From Actinomycetes bacterium (GTDB lineage Bacteria > Actinomycetota > Actinomycetes > Actinomycetales > Microbacteriaceae), in the NCBI GenBank assembly GCA_023428065.1, contig JAEYZI010000098.1, forward strand, positions 1 to 23,166: a stretch of 23,166 bases of DNA. The letters are read 5' to 3'. Position 1 is the stretch's first letter, and every line of letters starts with the position of its first letter. The notes below the pieces were generated by a model, which did not search any database, had not been told where the DNA came from, and saw only the letters and a program-made list of their open reading frames with translations. A program made the position numbers and the translations under genes. Below are positions 1-6,528 of this stretch, one piece after another.

Positions 1-113
1 CCATCGACGGCCGCCCCCGCGGTGTGCTGTCGAACTACGGCATCTCGCGTGTGCGCTTCCGCGACATGGCGCACCGTGGCGAGCTGCCCGGCGTGACCAA
101 GTCGAGCTGGTAA
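1..113 (+). CDS. rpsN: 30S ribosomal protein S14, C-terminal part
   Basis: Only the last 36 codons and the TAA stop are inside the window. The reading frame beginning at base 3 translates to a tail that includes GVLSNYGISRVRFRDMAHR and ends GVTKSSW. This is the highly conserved C-terminus of ribosomal protein S14, which binds 16S rRNA in the head of the small subunit. The N-terminal part, which would show whether this is the zinc-binding or the zinc-independent form, lies outside the window. A strong hairpin follows the stop, so this is probably the last gene of its transcript. Confidence 0.93.
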   Translation, partial: IDGRPRGVLSNYGISRVRFRDMAHRGELPGVTKSSW

Positions 114-131
114 GCACCGCATCACACGTCC

Positions 132-164
132 GAGGGGGCGTCGGCATCGCGCCGGCGCCCCCTC
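132..164 (+). terminator. Hairpin terminator after rpsN
   Basis: Bases 132-145 and 151-164 form a 14-bp inverted repeat (GAGGGGGCGTCGGC against GCCGGCGCCCCCTC) with one G-T wobble and a 5-base loop. It begins 18 bases after the rpsN stop. There is no long T run, which is common for terminators in high-GC actinobacteria. A second, weaker 7-bp stem (176-182 with 195-201) lies just downstream and may back it up. Confidence 0.75.
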
Positions 165-377
165 GTCGTGTTCCGGGGGCGCGGCGGCCGACCGGCGCCC
201 CGCAACCCTCAACCACCACCTGAGGTCGAGTTGCCGAAACGGGCCGAAAACCCCGGAAATGTCGGGGATCGCTGGTAGTTTCAAGCACGGTTCAGGGGTA
301 GACGCCTCCGGGCCGACCCCTCGCGGCGACCTCCCGGAAGCCGCACCGAAATCGAGAAAACCGTCCGAGGAGGACAC
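165..377 (+). other. hup leader region
   Basis: Together with the terminator this is the longest gene-free stretch (114-377). It holds the secondary stem at 176-201, a small inverted repeat CCCCG-N7-CGGGG at 251-267, and a TAGTTT hexamer at 276-281 that could be a -10 element. No convincing -35 element pairs with that hexamer, so the hup promoter is not firmly placed. A strong ribosome binding site, GAGGAGGA, occupies 367-374, three bases before the hup ATG. Confidence 0.4.
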
Positions 378-662
378 ATGGCTGACACCCTCAACAAGAG
401 CGACCTCGTCGCCGCGATCGCGGCCGAGACCGGCGAGAGCCAGGCGGCTGTCAACAAGGTCGTCGACGCGTTCTTCTCCGTCGTCGCCAAGCAGGTCGGC
501 GGCGGCACGAAGGTCAGCATCCCGGGCTGGCTCTCCTTCGAGAAGACCCACCGCGCGGCGCGCGCGGGCCGCAACCCCGCCACGGGCGAGACCATCCAGA
601 TCGCGGCGTCCAACGGCGTCAAGGTCTCGGCGGGCAGCAAGCTCAAGGCCGCCGTCAAGTAA
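378..662 (+). CDS. hup: DNA-binding protein HU
   Basis: This 94-residue protein has the complete HU/IHF fold: an N-terminal helical dimerisation part (MADTLNKSDLVAAIAAETG), then the beta-arm segment with GWLSFEKTHRAARAGRNPATGE around residues 50-72, and a final helix. HU is an abundant nucleoid protein that bends DNA with little sequence preference. It ends at KLKAAVK and lacks the long lysine/alanine-rich tail found on mycobacterial HupB and Streptomyces HupS, so it is the short HU type. The ATG at 378 is supported by the GAGGAGGA ribosome binding site. The gene stands alone, with a terminator on each side. Confidence 0.96.
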   Translation: MADTLNKSDLVAAIAAETGESQAAVNKVVDAFFSVVAKQVGGGTKVSIPGWLSFEKTHRAARAGRNPATGETIQIAASNGVKVSAGSKLKAAVK

Positions 663-675
663 CGACGCGCAGGCC

Positions 676-715
676 CCGAAGGGGCGCCGACCATCGACGG
701 TCGGCGCCCCTTCGG
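676..715 (+). terminator. Hairpin terminator after hup
   Basis: A perfect 17-bp inverted repeat pairs 676-692 (CCGAAGGGGCGCCGACC) with 699-715 across a 6-base loop (ATCGAC). It begins 13 bases after the hup stop codon. The run after it is TGTGT rather than a clean T tract. It is the strongest stem-loop I found in the window. Confidence 0.85.
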
Positions 716-754
716 TGTGTCCGGGCCCGGTACGAAGCCATCAGGCGGCGCGCC

Positions 755-760
755 TAGGCT
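755..760 (+). promoter_or_regulatory. -10 element of a leaderless promoter for the CopD-CtaG gene
   Basis: TAGGCT lies exactly 6 bases before the GTG at 767. Transcription would then begin at or next to the start codon, giving a leaderless mRNA. No Shine-Dalgarno sequence is present, which fits. No clear -35 element was found. Confidence 0.55.
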
Positions 761-766
761 GGATGC

Positions 767-2731
767 GTGCGGCGCCTCACGTGGGTCACCGGACCCGCCC
801 TCCTCCTGCTCGCCGCCCTCGCGGCGGTGCTCGTCGCGCTTGCCGTCGGCGGGGGAGCGGCCCCCCTCCCGCTCGTCGATCCCGGCGCCGTGGTGCGCTA
901 CGGGATCCCGATCGCGACCGTGTTCGTCGATCTCGGCGCCGCCGCCACGATCGGCGGGCTCGTGCTGGCCTGCTTCGCCCTCACGCCCGGCGAGAAGGCC
1001 TACGACCTCGCCGTCGACGTGGCCGCCGCGGGCGCGGCCGTCTGGACGGTCGCATCGGGCGCCATGGCGTTCCTGCTCTTCCAGAGCCTGCACATCTCCG
1101 CCCCCACCCTCGACGACGCCTACGGGCAGCAGCTCGGCACCTTCCTCACCGACGTGCCCGCGGGGCGCGCCTGGCTCACCGTCACGCTCGTCGCGGCCGC
1201 GGCGACCGCCGTGTGCTTCGCCGTGCGCAACGTCACGGCGCTCGCCCTGACGGCCGCGGGCGCCGGCATCGGCCTGCTGCCCATCGCCCAGCAGGGCCAC
1301 TCGGGCGCCACCGCCGATCACGACCTCGCCGTGAGCGCCATCTGGCTCCACATGCTGCTCGTGTGCGTGTGGGTCGGCGGGTTGCTCGCCCTCGTCGTCG
1401 CCCGTCGTGTGCTCGAGCCCGAGCGCCTGCGCGTCGTGCTCGGCCGCTACTCGACGCTCGCCCTCGTGGCCTTCATCGTCGTCGCGATCTCCGGCTACGC
1501 GTCCGCGGCGATCCGCGTCGGGGCGCTCGCCGCCCTCGCGAGCCCGTACGGGCTCATCGTGCTCGGGAAGGTCGGAGCGCTCCTGCTGCTCGGCGCACTC
1601 GGCGCCGTCCAGCGGCGCTGGGTCATCGCGCGGATGGCGCGCAGCGCATCCGCCTGGTGGTTCCGGGCGCTCGTGCTCGGCGAGCTCGCGTTCATGGGGC
1701 TCGCGACGGGGCTCGCGGCGGGCCTCGCCCGCACCGCGCCGCCCGTCGAGGAGATCCCGGCGGACGAGCTCGTCGGCACGACCCCCGCGCAGTACCTCAC
1801 GGGGCGCGAGCTGCCGCCCGAGCTCACCGGCATCCGCTACCTGACCGAGTGGCGGCTCGAACTCGTGTGGGCGCTCGTCGTGGCGTTCGGCGTCTTCTTC
1901 TACCTCGCGGGCGTGTGGCGGCTGCACCGCCGAGGCGACCGCTGGCCCTGGTACCGCACGGCGATGTGGATCGTCGGCTTCGCGGCGCTCGCCTGGGTGA
2001 CCAACGGGGCGCCCGGCGTCTACGAGCAGTTCCTCTTCTCGGCGCACATGCTCGGGCACATGATCCTCACGATGGCGATCCCGATCCTGCTCGTGCTCGC
2101 GGCGCCCGTCACGCTCGCCGCCCGCGCCATCCGCCGCCGCGACGACGGCTCCCGCGGGCCGCGCGAGTGGATCCTGTGGGCCGTACAATCGCCCGCCGCG
2201 GCGGTGCTCACGAACCCCTTCGTCGCCGCGGCGCTCTTCGCCGTGTCGCTCTGGGTCTTCTACTACACGGCGATCTTCCGCTGGGCGGTGTCCGACCACA
2301 TCGGCCACCTGTGGATGGTGACCCACTTCCTCATCACGGGCTACCTCTTCGCGCTCGTGCTCGTCGGGGTCGACCCGGTGCGAAAGCGACCGCCCTACGC
2401 GCTGAGGCTCCTGCTGCTGCTCGCGACGATGGCCTTCCACGCCTTCTTCGGGCTCGCGATCATGTCCGACCAGGGGCTCATGCTCGCCGACTGGTTCGGC
2501 GCGATGGGACGCACCTGGGGCCTGCCGCCGCTCGAGGACCAGCGCTGGGGCGGCGGGATCGCGTGGTCGGTGGGCGAGATCCCGACCGTCATCCTCGCGA
2601 TCGTCGTCGCCGTGCAGTGGTCGCGCAGCGACGACCGCGAGGCGAAGCGCCGCGACCGCGCGGCCGACCGCGACGGCGAGGCCGAGCTCGCGGCCTACAA
2701 CGAGATGCTCGCGCGCCGCTCGCGCGGCTGA
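767..2731 (+). CDS. CopD-CtaG fusion membrane protein (copper handling / cytochrome oxidase assembly)
   Basis: This 654-residue polytopic membrane protein joins two parts. The N-terminal half (about 1-320) has many hydrophobic helices and resembles the CopD copper-resistance/import domain, with a histidine in IWLHML (residue 195). The C-terminal half (about 360-620) matches the CtaG family that assembles the CuA or CuB centre of heme-copper oxidases. It shows FSAHMLGHMI (H427, H431), HIGHLWMVTHFLITGYLF (about 511-528) and MAFHAFFGLAIMS (about 555-567). The tail is charged and cytoplasmic. Such fusions are common in actinobacteria. The GTG start was chosen because TAGGCT lies 6 bases upstream. 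It converges on the next gene with only 22 bases between stops and no clear terminator. Copper transport itself is inferred from family, not shown. Confidence 0.85.
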   Translation: MRRLTWVTGPALLLLAALAAVLVALAVGGGAAPLPLVDPGAVVRYGIPIATVFVDLGAAATIGGLVLACFALTPGEKAYDLAVDVAAAGAAVWTVASGAMAFLLFQSLHISAPTLDDAYGQQLGTFLTDVPAGRAWLTVTLVAAAATAVCFAVRNVTALALTAAGAGIGLLPIAQQGHSGATADHDLAVSAIWLHMLLVCVWVGGLLALVVARRVLEPERLRVVLGRYSTLALVAFIVVAISGYASAAIRVGALAALASPYGLIVLGKVGALLLLGALGAVQRRWVIARMARSASAWWFRALVLGELAFMGLATGLAAGLARTAPPVEEIPADELVGTTPAQYLTGRELPPELTGIRYLTEWRLELVWALVVAFGVFFYLAGVWRLHRRGDRWPWYRTAMWIVGFAALAWVTNGAPGVYEQFLFSAHMLGHMILTMAIPILLVLAAPVTLAARAIRRRDDGSRGPREWILWAVQSPAAAVLTNPFVAAALFAVSLWVFYYTAIFRWAVSDHIGHLWMVTHFLITGYLFALVLVGVDPVRKRPPYALRLLLLLATMAFHAFFGLAIMSDQGLMLADWFGAMGRTWGLPPLEDQRWGGGIAWSVGEIPTVILAIVVAVQWSRSDDREAKRRDRAADRDGEAELAAYNEMLARRSRG

Positions 2732-2753
2732 CGCCGCACCGCGCCCGGCGCGA

Positions 2754-3698
2754 TCAGGGGGCGATGGGCGAGAGCGCGACGCTCGAGCCCTCGAAGGCGA
2801 TGTCGTAGCCTGCCGTGAAGGGCACGTCCTCCTCGAGGGTCGAGACCGTGCCGTCGAAGAGCGATTGCACCTCGACTTGCAGCCGGGCGACGCCCTCGAC
2901 CGCGGGCACGGTCCACACGCCGACGCGATCCCCGGGGGCGACCTCGGCATCCGCGAGCTCGGTGATCGTCCACCGCGGCTCCGAGGCGACCCGGTTCGCG
3001 ATCGCGAAGCCGAACGGGCAGCCCGTGGGGAAGAGGACGCGCTGCTCGGCGCACGCGTCGAGTTCGCTCTCGACGGCGGCGCGCACCGCCGCGACGAAGG
3101 CGGCGTTCGGACGGATGTCGAGGCGCACGCCCCGATCGGCCCCCGTCGTCACGACCTCGACCGGCTCGGCCGTGAGGAACGCCGACTCGTGGCCGAAGAC
3201 ATAGCGCGCGGGGGTGATGGCCGCGAAGACCACGGGCCCGCCGTCGGCAGCGGCGAGGGGGAGCTCGCCCGCGCGGAAGCGGGCATCGCCCGTCGTCGTC
3301 ACCTCGAGGGCGGTCACGGGCGAGACCGCGAAACCCCAGCGCGGGAAGAGGCCGAACCGCGTGCCGCGCTGCTCGACCTCGAATACGAGCTCCTCGCGCG
3401 TGCCGCCGTCGTCGATCCCGACCCGCACGTGATGCACACCCTCGCGCAGCTCGTCGGCGAGCACCTCGGTGTCGAGCCCCGAGTAGGCGCGCGCGTCGAG
3501 CAGGCGCGGGTCGAGTCCCTGCGTGTCCACGCCGGGCAGGGCGAGCACCTCGTCGACGTGACCCGCGGCGACGGCTGCGAGGTAGCCGCGCACGAAGGCC
3601 GACGCCGAGAAGACCGTCGCGTTCGCCGCGAGCACCCCGCCCGCGAGGGCCGCCGCGACGATCAGCGCCGCTCCCACCCGGGCGAGCACGATGCGCAT
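2754..3698 (-). CDS. Membrane-anchored or secreted protein of unknown function
   Basis: I do not recognise a family. From the ATG at 3698 the product has 314 residues. It begins with a short basic start (MRIVLARVG) and a hydrophobic stretch (ALIVAAALAGGVLAANATVF) that can be an uncleaved signal anchor or a signal peptide. The rest is soluble and rich in beta-strand-like segments. It has only one or two cysteines, including a C-terminal-half segment with DACAEQRVLFPTGCPFGFAI. The gene could also start at a GTG six bases earlier. ATG is preferred because CAGAAT lies exactly 6 bases upstream, as in other leaderless genes here. It is divergent from the Pif1-like helicase, with 58 bases between the two starts. 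It is likely exported, with no function assigned. Confidence 0.75.
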   Translation of the reverse strand: MRIVLARVGAALIVAAALAGGVLAANATVFSASAFVRGYLAAVAAGHVDEVLALPGVDTQGLDPRLLDARAYSGLDTEVLADELREGVHHVRVGIDDGGTREELVFEVEQRGTRFGLFPRWGFAVSPVTALEVTTTGDARFRAGELPLAAADGGPVVFAAITPARYVFGHESAFLTAEPVEVVTTGADRGVRLDIRPNAAFVAAVRAAVESELDACAEQRVLFPTGCPFGFAIANRVASEPRWTITELADAEVAPGDRVGVWTVPAVEGVARLQVEVQSLFDGTVSTLEEDVPFTAGYDIAFEGSSVALSPIAP

Positions 3699-3704
3699 CC
3701 CCAC

Positions 3705-3710
3705 ATTCTG
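3705..3710 (-). promoter_or_regulatory. -10 element of a leaderless promoter for the unknown exported protein
   Basis: Read on the minus strand this is CAGAAT, five of six bases matching TAGAAT, and it ends 6 bases before the ATG at 3698. No Shine-Dalgarno sequence precedes that ATG. The spacing decides the start codon in favour of ATG over the upstream GTG. Confidence 0.45.
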
Positions 3711-3744
3711 CCGTGCCCGCGCATCGGCGCGACCGCGGCTCGGT

Positions 3745-3750
3745 TAGCCT
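3745..3750 (+). promoter_or_regulatory. -10 element of a leaderless promoter for the Pif1-like helicase
   Basis: TAGCCT lies exactly 6 bases upstream of the ATG at 3757 and no ribosome binding site is present. The arrangement is the same as at 755-760. It shares a 58-base divergent intergenic region with the minus-strand element at 3705-3710. Confidence 0.55.
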
Positions 3751-3756
3751 GCTGGG

Positions 3757-5049
3757 ATGCCCCGCAGCGATCTGGCCCCCGAGCAGCGGGCCGTGTTCGA
3801 GGCTATCGAGACCACGCGCGACCACGTCTTCGTGACGGGGCGCGCGGGCACCGGCAAGTCGACGCTCCTCGAGTACCTCGCCTGGAACACCTCGAAGCAG
3901 CTCGTGATCTGCGCCCCCACGGGGGTCGCGGCGCTCAACGTGGGCGGGCAGACCATCCACTCGCTCTTCCGCCTGCCGATCGGCGTCATCGCCGACCACG
4001 AGATCGAGCAGTCGGCCGAGCTCAAGAAGCTGCTCAACACGATCGAGACGCTCGTCGTCGACGAGGTGTCGATGGTCAACGCCGACCTCCTCGACGCGAT
4101 GGACCGCAGCCTGCGCCAGGCGCGACAGAAGCCCCACGAGCCGTTCGGCGGCGTGCAGCTCGTGCTCTTCGGCGACCCGTTCCAGCTCGCGCCTGTGCCG
4201 GGCGACGGCGACGAGCGCGCGTACTTCGCCGACCGCTACCGCTCGATGTGGTTCTTCGACGCGCGCGTGTGGGAGGAGGCCGACCTCACGATCTACGAGC
4301 TCGGCACCATCCATCGTCAGCACGAGCTCGAGTTCAAGCAGTTGCTCAACGCCGTGCGCTACGGCATGGTGACCGCGGAGATGGCGGGGCGGCTCAACTC
4401 CGTCGGCGCGCGTCCTGCGCCCGAGGACGGCACGATCACGCTCGCGACCACCAACCACACGGTCACGCGCATCAACCAGTCGGCGCTCGCGCGCCTGCCC
4501 GGTCGCGCGCTCACGGCCGTCGCGGATGTCAACGGCGACTTCGGGGGCCGCGCGTTCCCGGCCGACGAGCGGCTCGAGCTCAAGGTGGGCGCGCAGGTCA
4601 TGTTCCTGCGCAACGACGCGGGCGGCGAGGGTCGCTGGGTCAACGGCACGATCGGCGAGGTCGTGAGGATCGCCGACGACGTGACGGTCGACATCGACGG
4701 CGAGCGGCACACCGTCGCCCCGGTCACCTGGGAGCGCTACAAGTACAGCTACTCGCCCGTCACCAAGCAGCTCACGAAGGACGTCGTCGCCGAGTTCACG
4801 CAGTTCCCGCTGCGGCTCGCCTGGGCCGTCACGATCCACAAGTCGCAGGGCAAGAGCTACGACCGGGCCGTCGTCGACCTGGGGCAGCGCAGCTTCGCGC
4901 CCGGCCAGACGTACGTCGCGCTCAGCCGCCTGACCGCGCTCGACGGGCTCTACCTGACGCGGCCGCTTCGTCCGTCCGACATCATCGTCGACGACGACGT
5001 GCGCCGCTTCATGGAGCGGGCGAAGCCCATCCCCGGCATCCGCGCGTGA
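3757..5049 (+). CDS. Pif1/RecD-like superfamily 1B DNA helicase
   Basis: The 430-residue protein has the ordered helicase motifs of the Pif1 family. Walker A is GRAGTGKST (28-36), and motif Ia is CAPTGVAALNVGGQTIHSLF (52-71). Walker B is VVDEVSM (100-106), with D102 and E103. Motif III is FGDPFQLAPV (138-147), followed by IHRQ (185-188). Motif V is AWAVTIHKSQGKSYD (355-369) and motif VI is TYVALSRL (385-392). Pif1 enzymes are ATP-driven 5'-3' helicases that unwind forked DNA, RNA-DNA hybrids and G-quadruplexes. The length is that of a stand-alone minimal Pif1 core without added domains. It ends 12 bases from the convergent heme oxygenase stop, with no evident terminator between them. The helicase call is firm; its role in this cell is unknown. 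Confidence 0.92.
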   Translation: MPRSDLAPEQRAVFEAIETTRDHVFVTGRAGTGKSTLLEYLAWNTSKQLVICAPTGVAALNVGGQTIHSLFRLPIGVIADHEIEQSAELKKLLNTIETLVVDEVSMVNADLLDAMDRSLRQARQKPHEPFGGVQLVLFGDPFQLAPVPGDGDERAYFADRYRSMWFFDARVWEEADLTIYELGTIHRQHELEFKQLLNAVRYGMVTAEMAGRLNSVGARPAPEDGTITLATTNHTVTRINQSALARLPGRALTAVADVNGDFGGRAFPADERLELKVGAQVMFLRNDAGGEGRWVNGTIGEVVRIADDVTVDIDGERHTVAPVTWERYKYSYSPVTKQLTKDVVAEFTQFPLRLAWAVTIHKSQGKSYDRAVVDLGQRSFAPGQTYVALSRLTALDGLYLTRPLRPSDIIVDDDVRRFMERAKPIPGIRA

Positions 5050-5061
5050 GGGTTGTGCGCG

Positions 5062-5709
5062 TCAGGCGGCGGCCTTGGCGCGCGAGAGGTCCTCGAAGAG
5101 CTCGGTGTTGAAGCGGTAGGCGAGCAGCACCTCGTCGATCACGCGGTCGCGCTCGGCCTCGTCCCAGGCGACGCGGTCGAGTTCGTCGCGGTAGGTCTGC
5201 TTGAACTCCTGCGGGTCGGCGATCTCGTCGAAGAGGTAGAAGCCGATGCCGTTGGTGTCGAAGCCGAAGCGGCGCTGCATGACCCGGCCGATGAACTGGC
5301 CGCCCGACAGGTCGCCGAGGTAGCGCGTGTAGTGGTGGGCGACGAAGCCGCCCGCCCAGCGCTCCTCGGTGACGCGGCGGATGCGGTCGACGTAGGCGAC
5401 GGTCGTGGGGAGGGGTGCGATCTTCTCGCGCCAGTCGGCGCCGAGCAGGAAGGCGAGGTCGGCCTCGAGGGCGGGCATGCGGGTGAGGCGCGGGGTCGCG
5501 AACTGCGCGACGATCGGGTCGTCGGCGAACACCTGCTCGGCGTTCTCGAGCGCCTCGTAGATGAAGTAGTGCTGCACGACGAGCGCGATGTAGTCGTCCC
5601 GGGTGCCGTCGCCCTTCATGAGGTCGGTCATGAAGCCCGCACCCTCGCTCTCGGAGTGGCCGGTCCACGTGCGCTCGCGGAGGGCCTGGGAGAAGGGCAG
5701 AACGGACAC
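5062..5709 (-). CDS. hmuO: Heme oxygenase (biliverdin-producing)
   Basis: The 215-residue protein is a canonical heme oxygenase. It has the proximal heme-ligand histidine in TWTGHSESEGAGFM (H18) and the distal-helix signature YTRYLGDLSGGQFIG (127-141), whose glycines G136 and G137 lie over the heme. These enzymes use O2 and reductant to open heme to biliverdin, CO and Fe2+, often to obtain iron. The start is a GTG (VSVLPFSQ in coding terms), preceded by AAGGAG about 10 bases upstream. A DtxR/IdeR-like box lies 18-36 bases upstream, so iron repression is likely. It is the third gene of a minus-strand group that begins with a DUF2470 protein, a fold also seen at the C-terminus of HugZ-type heme-degrading proteins, which supports a heme-related unit. 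Confidence 0.93.
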   Translation of the reverse strand: MSVLPFSQALRERTWTGHSESEGAGFMTDLMKGDGTRDDYIALVVQHYFIYEALENAEQVFADDPIVAQFATPRLTRMPALEADLAFLLGADWREKIAPLPTTVAYVDRIRRVTEERWAGGFVAHHYTRYLGDLSGGQFIGRVMQRRFGFDTNGIGFYLFDEIADPQEFKQTYRDELDRVAWDEAERDRVIDEVLLAYRFNTELFEDLSRAKAAA

Positions 5710-5726
5710 CAGGGAGACTCCTTAGC

Positions 5727-5745
5727 TTAGGTTGTCCTTAGCTTA
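5727..5745 (-). promoter_or_regulatory. DtxR/IdeR-like iron box upstream of heme oxygenase
   Basis: The plus-strand sequence TTAGGTTGTCCTTAGCTTA matches the consensus TTAGGTTAGCCTAACCTAA at 14 of 19 positions by direct comparison. It lies 18 bases upstream of the heme oxygenase GTG. The 8-mer TTAGCTTA occurs twice (5722-5729 and 5738-5745), so a second overlapping, weaker site is possible. On the minus strand each copy also reads TAAGCT, a possible -10 hexamer, so a bound repressor would cover the promoter. The position is right for iron-dependent repression of hmuO; binding is inferred. Confidence 0.65.
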
Positions 5746-5765
5746 TGCCTGGCTGAAGGTGGGCG

Positions 5766-6170
5766 CTAGTCGGTTCCCCCGGCGACGCCGGGTCGAGCCG
5801 CGCCCAGCCCGACCGCGAGCAGCGCGGACGATCCGGCGAAGTGCAGCACGTTGGCCACCCCGTTGAGGGCGAGCACGTTCGCCGGGGTGCCGACCGCGAA
5901 CAGGCCGAAGAGACCGAGCAGGAGCAGGAACGTGCCCACCCCCACGTTGACCGGTCGCGCGAGGCGCTCGCCGCGGACGGCCCCCACGGTGAGCACCCCC
6001 GCGGTCGCGAGGTGCACGAGGGCGAGGGCGACATTGGTGGCGAGGAGGCCCGCCACGAGCACGCCGATCGCCTGATCCGCCGACGGATCGAGTGCGAGCA
6101 CGAGACCCCAGACCCCCGCCCCCGCGAACACGACGGCGCCCGCCGCGCTCGCGATCCGGTTCGGGGTCAC
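5766..6170 (-). CDS. DUF4383-like small membrane protein
   Basis: The 134-residue product is nearly all hydrophobic, with four predicted membrane helices: about 8-26, 34-64, 75-92 and 98-122. The spacing and the ANVLALNGVANVLHF segment resemble the DUF4383 family of small actinobacterial membrane proteins, which have no known function. The GTG start at 6170 lies 7 bases after the stop of the upstream DUF2470 gene and has no good ribosome binding site of its own, so it is probably translated by coupling. Its neighbours suggest a heme or iron context, but nothing in the protein shows that directly. The DUF number is from recognition and should be treated as likely rather than certain. Confidence 0.7.
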   Translation of the reverse strand: MTPNRIASAAGAVVFAGAGVWGLVLALDPSADQAIGVLVAGLLATNVALALVHLATAGVLTVGAVRGERLARPVNVGVGTFLLLLGLFGLFAVGTPANVLALNGVANVLHFAGSSALLAVGLGAARPGVAGGTD

Positions 6171-6177
6171 GGGGAGA

Positions 6178-6477
6178 TCAGGCGTGGGGGCGCGGCTCGA
6201 CGCCGAGCTTGCCGCAGGCGGCGTCGTAGAGGCTCACGATCTCGCGTCGGATCTCGGGACGCTCGGCGAGCTCGCGCGACCACGGCAGGTGCAGGTCCGC
6301 CTCCTCGCCCGCGACGGAGTAGCGCCACGTGCCTCCGCGGTGGTCGAGGTCGATCATCCGGGCGGACTCGGGATCGCGCCCCGCGAACGCGCGCACGATG
6401 AGGAGGTTGTCGTCGAGGTGATCGTCATTCATGTGGGCGAGAACCGCCGCGACGACCTCGGGAGAGAAAACGGTCAC
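6178..6477 (-). CDS. DUF2470 domain protein
   Basis: The 99-residue protein is a single DUF2470 domain. It has the N-terminal signature VVAAVLAHMNDDHLDDNLLIVRAF with HMNDDH at about residues 15-20, then MIDLDHRGGTW and the C-terminal helix with EIRREIVSLYDAA. In HugZ-type heme-utilisation proteins this domain is fused C-terminal to a flavin-reductase-like split barrel and carries a heme ligand; stand-alone copies are common in actinobacteria. It starts the minus-strand group leading to heme oxygenase. The GTG start is supported by TAGCGT exactly 6 bases upstream. A heme-related role is inferred from domain and context. Confidence 0.85.
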   Translation of the reverse strand: MTVFSPEVVAAVLAHMNDDHLDDNLLIVRAFAGRDPESARMIDLDHRGGTWRYSVAGEEADLHLPWSRELAERPEIRREIVSLYDAACGKLGVEPRPHA

Positions 6478-6483
6478 GAGCCC

Positions 6484-6489
6484 ACGCTA
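6484..6489 (-). promoter_or_regulatory. -10 element of a leaderless promoter for the DUF2470-hmuO group
   Basis: Read on the minus strand this is TAGCGT, ending 6 bases before the GTG at 6477. No ribosome binding site precedes that GTG. It would give a leaderless transcript covering DUF2470, the small membrane protein and possibly heme oxygenase. The iron box before hmuO implies an additional internal promoter. Confidence 0.5.
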
Positions 6490-6528
6490 AACCACCCATC
6501 GTCGCGCGAGGAGTGATGGGATGGAGGG

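Noticed and set aside
251..267. CCCCG-N7-CGGGG inverted repeat as an operator for hup
   Set aside because: Five-bp GC stems occur often by chance at this base composition and no promoter element is clearly placed beside it.
2732..2753. A bidirectional terminator between the CopD-CtaG gene and the convergent unknown gene
   Set aside because: The 22-base gap has no stem of convincing length. The convergent gaps at 5050-5061 and 10336-10348 also lack one.
259..2808. A very long open frame on the plus strand with an Arg/Pro/Ala-rich product
   Set aside because: It overlaps both hup and the CopD-CtaG gene in another frame and has the low-complexity Arg-rich composition typical of shadow frames in GC-rich DNA.
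281..2950. A long open frame on the minus strand opposite hup and CopD-CtaG
   Set aside because: Composition is Arg/Glu/His/Asp-rich without any family motif, and it runs antisense to two well-supported genes.
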